Source of the DNA: Numida meleagris
Lineage: Eukaryota > Chordata > Aves > Galliformes > Numididae
Assembly: GCF_002078875.1 (NCBI RefSeq)
Contig: NC_034411.1
Location: forward strand, 6,689,986 to 6,753,985
Length of the DNA stretch: 64,000 nucleotides
Reading direction: 5' to 3'
Shown one piece after another: positions 61,480 through 64,000 of this stretch. A program made the translations under genes and the position numbers. Numbering within the stretch: the stretch's first letter is position 1; every line of letters starts with the position of its first letter. Below the pieces are notes generated by a model, which saw nothing but the letters and a program-made list of their open reading frames with translations, had not been told where the DNA came from and searched no databases.

Positions 61480-61625
61480 TAACTGGCAGTTTATGTCATG
61501 AAACTGACACTTGACACTTTGCTGCTAACCAGTTTAACATCATCAATTAAAACATCACTTGTGTAATGACATTTTAGTAACCGGTTTAATATCATAAATT
61601 ATGACATCACCTTCTTTTATGGCAT
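61480..61625. promoter_or_regulatory. Tandem 33-bp motif block with Grainyhead-like site
   Basis: 61526-61558 and 61578-61610 are two copies, 52 bp apart, matching at 28 of 33 positions. Each holds TAACC(A/G)GTTTAA, then AATTA, then ACATCAC. The second copy has a perfect AACCGGTT (61579-61586), the core bound by Grainyhead/TFCP2-type factors, and ATGACATCAC, close to CRE/AP-1 motifs. The 19-nt linker between them is not duplicated. A regulatory role is inferred from motif content. Confidence 0.35.
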
Positions 61626-64000
61626 CGGGGTTGAATGAAAGACTTTCTTTGGAAAAAAATAAAAAGGGAAAAAAGGAAGAAACCTTAACATTGCCTCTCA
61701 TTTTGTGCTCATAAAAGGTGTGTAGGTTCTAGCCTCTGGTCACTCATTAGAGAGGATCTGAGAGCTGAAAAGCTGCAAACTAGTGTGAAATAAACATTTT
61801 AAAAGAATGTGCTTTGGGTTAGCAGTAGTTCCCTTTGCATAATGCCGATGGAAATCATCCAGGAACTATGGGTGTACTTGTGGAACCTGATGAACTCAAT
61901 TATAGTGCAGTAATATTTACTGAGATTTGGTGTGAAAGTTCAACTTTGCATCATTACCCACAAGTGGGTGTTCTTTTTCTTCATGGTCAATGTCTTTAAA
62001 ATAATCCTTTGTGTTCTGTTCCTCACTGATTGATCAAATTTTGGTGGTAGATTCTGATATTCTACATCTCGGAGCCTTGTTGGCTCTGGATTTTGTTATG
62101 ACTGCTGGTGATTTGAGCCTTGGGTTGGCAAATGGCTCCATCTATTTGTATTGATTTAGCCCCGTGGAAACAGATATAAGCCAGATGTGAACTGATTTTG
62201 GAGTATTCTCAATTAAAGAAAGATATCTATGAATGAGTATCTTTGTAGGATTAACTGCAGGGACCCAAATACTCTAAATATATTATGTGTTTTCAGGGCT
62301 GGCTTTCTAAAGGCACACAGCATCAACATCCTACTCTTCCTCCCAAGGTCATTAAAAGCATCAGTGACCACAGGCACAAGCAAAACAAGTCACAATCAAG
62401 CATTTTCAAAATATTTCTGTATTTTTTTTCTTTTGAGACAGTTATTGCCATATTAAGCTGTGCTGAACTCCACTGGGACAATATCGTGGGTCAATGTCCA
62501 GTGCATGTTCTATGCAGAAAATTAACTTTGTACATGCAGAAAGTCTCTGTGAATTCATGTGATTCTCCCATGGCTTGCATTTACATCAAGTCCTTAATTT
62601 GCAATGTAGGAAAAAGGGAGATAATCCTAGATAGGAAGTCAAATTTGTATTTAAAAAAACTGAGCAACTGTTGCATATTTACCGGGAGATAAGCATTTCC
62701 CTGAATAATGTACGGAGTAATTTCCCTTACTAATTCCCAGACTGTAAATCAAGGATGTGACAAATGGGTGCCACATGCCATCTGGGCAACTGTTCTGTCC
62801 TCTGTCAAGTGCCCAGTGCTCAGGAGATGCCCTGAATCTGATGAGTCGCTATGTACGATAATACTTCTGTAGACAAAATTTTAAGCAAATCCCTGTAAAT
62901 TGTCAGTGCATATCTTAGTGGTCTCTCGAGGATGCTGTGATTTACCTACTCTCTTTTCTCAACATTTTTTCAAAAGTTTTTTTTCCTCCATGAATATTTA
63001 TGTCGATGCCTCATTTGCTGACTGAATTTCCACTCTGCTGGAATTATGCTTCCCCATAGTGCACCCAGGAAAGGTGAGCCGTTAGAGGTGAGGAAAAGAG
63101 ATTCCATGACCTTTAGGAAATAGCAAGTGGCACTAGATAAAATGTATTTTGTGATGGGTTACTTATGAATTGGTTGGACATAATTACCAAAAAATTATTA
63201 TCTCTCTGAAACAATTAACTTTTGGTAGATCAGACTCCAAATCTCTGGAAGCTCTGAACTTTTACAAATGGGCTTTGCCCGCTGCCACTCTTTGGCAATG
63301 AGTAATTCCTACAATAGGCATGGGTGATAGATACCACATATTTCTAGTTATGAGTATGGACTTATTTACAGCTGGCACTTTTTAAAAGTGACTTGTAAAT
63401 GTAAAGGTGCTAGATTCAATGCTTATGAATGTGTTTCCTTGGCGATAAAGCTTTCACTAAGCATGTTATCTATCTGTCCTATCTTGTATGCAGACAAGAG
63501 ATGATTCACATTGTATGTTATAGGTCTTGTGCTTTAAAATTGAGTCCTCTATTGACTTATGGCTGAAAAACATAGAAACCCAATCCACAGATGGTTCTTC
63601 TTAAAAGTGAAGTTTTGGCAAAAGCAGTGAAGGCTATAATGCATTACAAAAGTGTGCATTTTTTAAAGTTGTTTCACTTCCTATTTTCTCTCTACAAAAC
63701 TCCCTGAAGTTAGGAGGGCTCTTGTGTTTTCATCTTGCAGTTTCAGCAGAACACTGCCTTTATTTAGCATGCCCTGCTACTGTCTATTAAATGCAAAGAG
63801 GCTGTTAGCTCATAGGGGTACACAGATTAAATAAATAAATGCTTACACTGAAAACTCTCTGGCACAGTGTAGCAATTTTTCTAATGATGAAGTAGTTGTA
63901 GTCAGAAATCTCTTCAGTAGAGGAATAGAAATGGTTTTGGAAAAGCCTAGGTGGGACAGAAAGACTTATTAAAACCCTCCTTGTCCTAACAATTAATTTC
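61626..64000. other. Single-copy noncoding stretch
   Basis: No gene is recognised to the end of the window. A 135-codon plus-strand frame (62285-62692) lacks pattern and splice support. AT-rich words such as CATAATTACC (63179) are present. Confidence 0.5.

Overview
The window looks like gene-poor nuclear DNA from a bird, most likely a galliform such as chicken or turkey. The evidence is its repeats. There are several pieces of CR1, the main avian LINE, at different ages. There is a Galluhop-type mariner remnant starting near 35756. There is a solo LTR of the avian ERVL type at 51065-51636. The rest is AT-rich single-copy sequence with microsatellites. I see no bacterial-type operon, no tRNA, rRNA or known microRNA, and no exon of a gene I recognise. 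Nearly all open frames are short and have the composition of chance ORFs in AT-rich DNA. The window is best read as a gene desert or the inside of a very long intron.

Layout: 1-10 kb holds a CR1 3' end (minus), a degraded CR1 reverse-transcriptase piece (plus) and a paired POU/octamer cluster near 6.92-7.05 kb. 10-23 kb is mostly single-copy, with AT-rich homeodomain-motif clusters near 10.2 and 19.8 kb and a possible 46-nt exon at 15.3 kb. 23.5-24.9 kb carries two CR1 fragments in opposite orientation with an exon-like segment between them. A 20-unit pentamer array lies at 27.15 kb and a perfect short hairpin at 30.5 kb. A Galluhop remnant beside a hAT-like end lies at 35.7-36.0 kb.

The most interesting part is 39-43.5 kb. 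A CpG-containing block with two GTAATTATA sites exactly 60 bp apart runs into a ~290-bp noncoding element. That element occurs again, in the same orientation, 3.64 kb downstream (39501-39787 and 43138-43432). Both copies keep a 23-bp identical core with a perfect AP-1 site and a 32-bp block with one mismatch. This could be a duplicated ancient cis-regulatory element or two copies of an undescribed old repeat. Between the copies lies the best protein-coding exon candidate, 42169-42500.

51-56.4 kb holds the ERVL solo LTR and then a set of minus-strand open segments (54.07-56.31 kb) with protein-like composition that I cannot assign. They may be a decayed gene or an old mobile element. 56.8-64 kb is single-copy sequence. 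It includes two adjacent exon-like segments with strong splice sites (59.72-60.08 kb) and a tandemly duplicated 33-bp motif block carrying a Grainyhead-like AACCGGTT site (61.5 kb).

If the regulatory reading is right, the window acts as a distal regulatory landscape for a developmental gene outside it. That is inference. No target gene can be named from this sequence.
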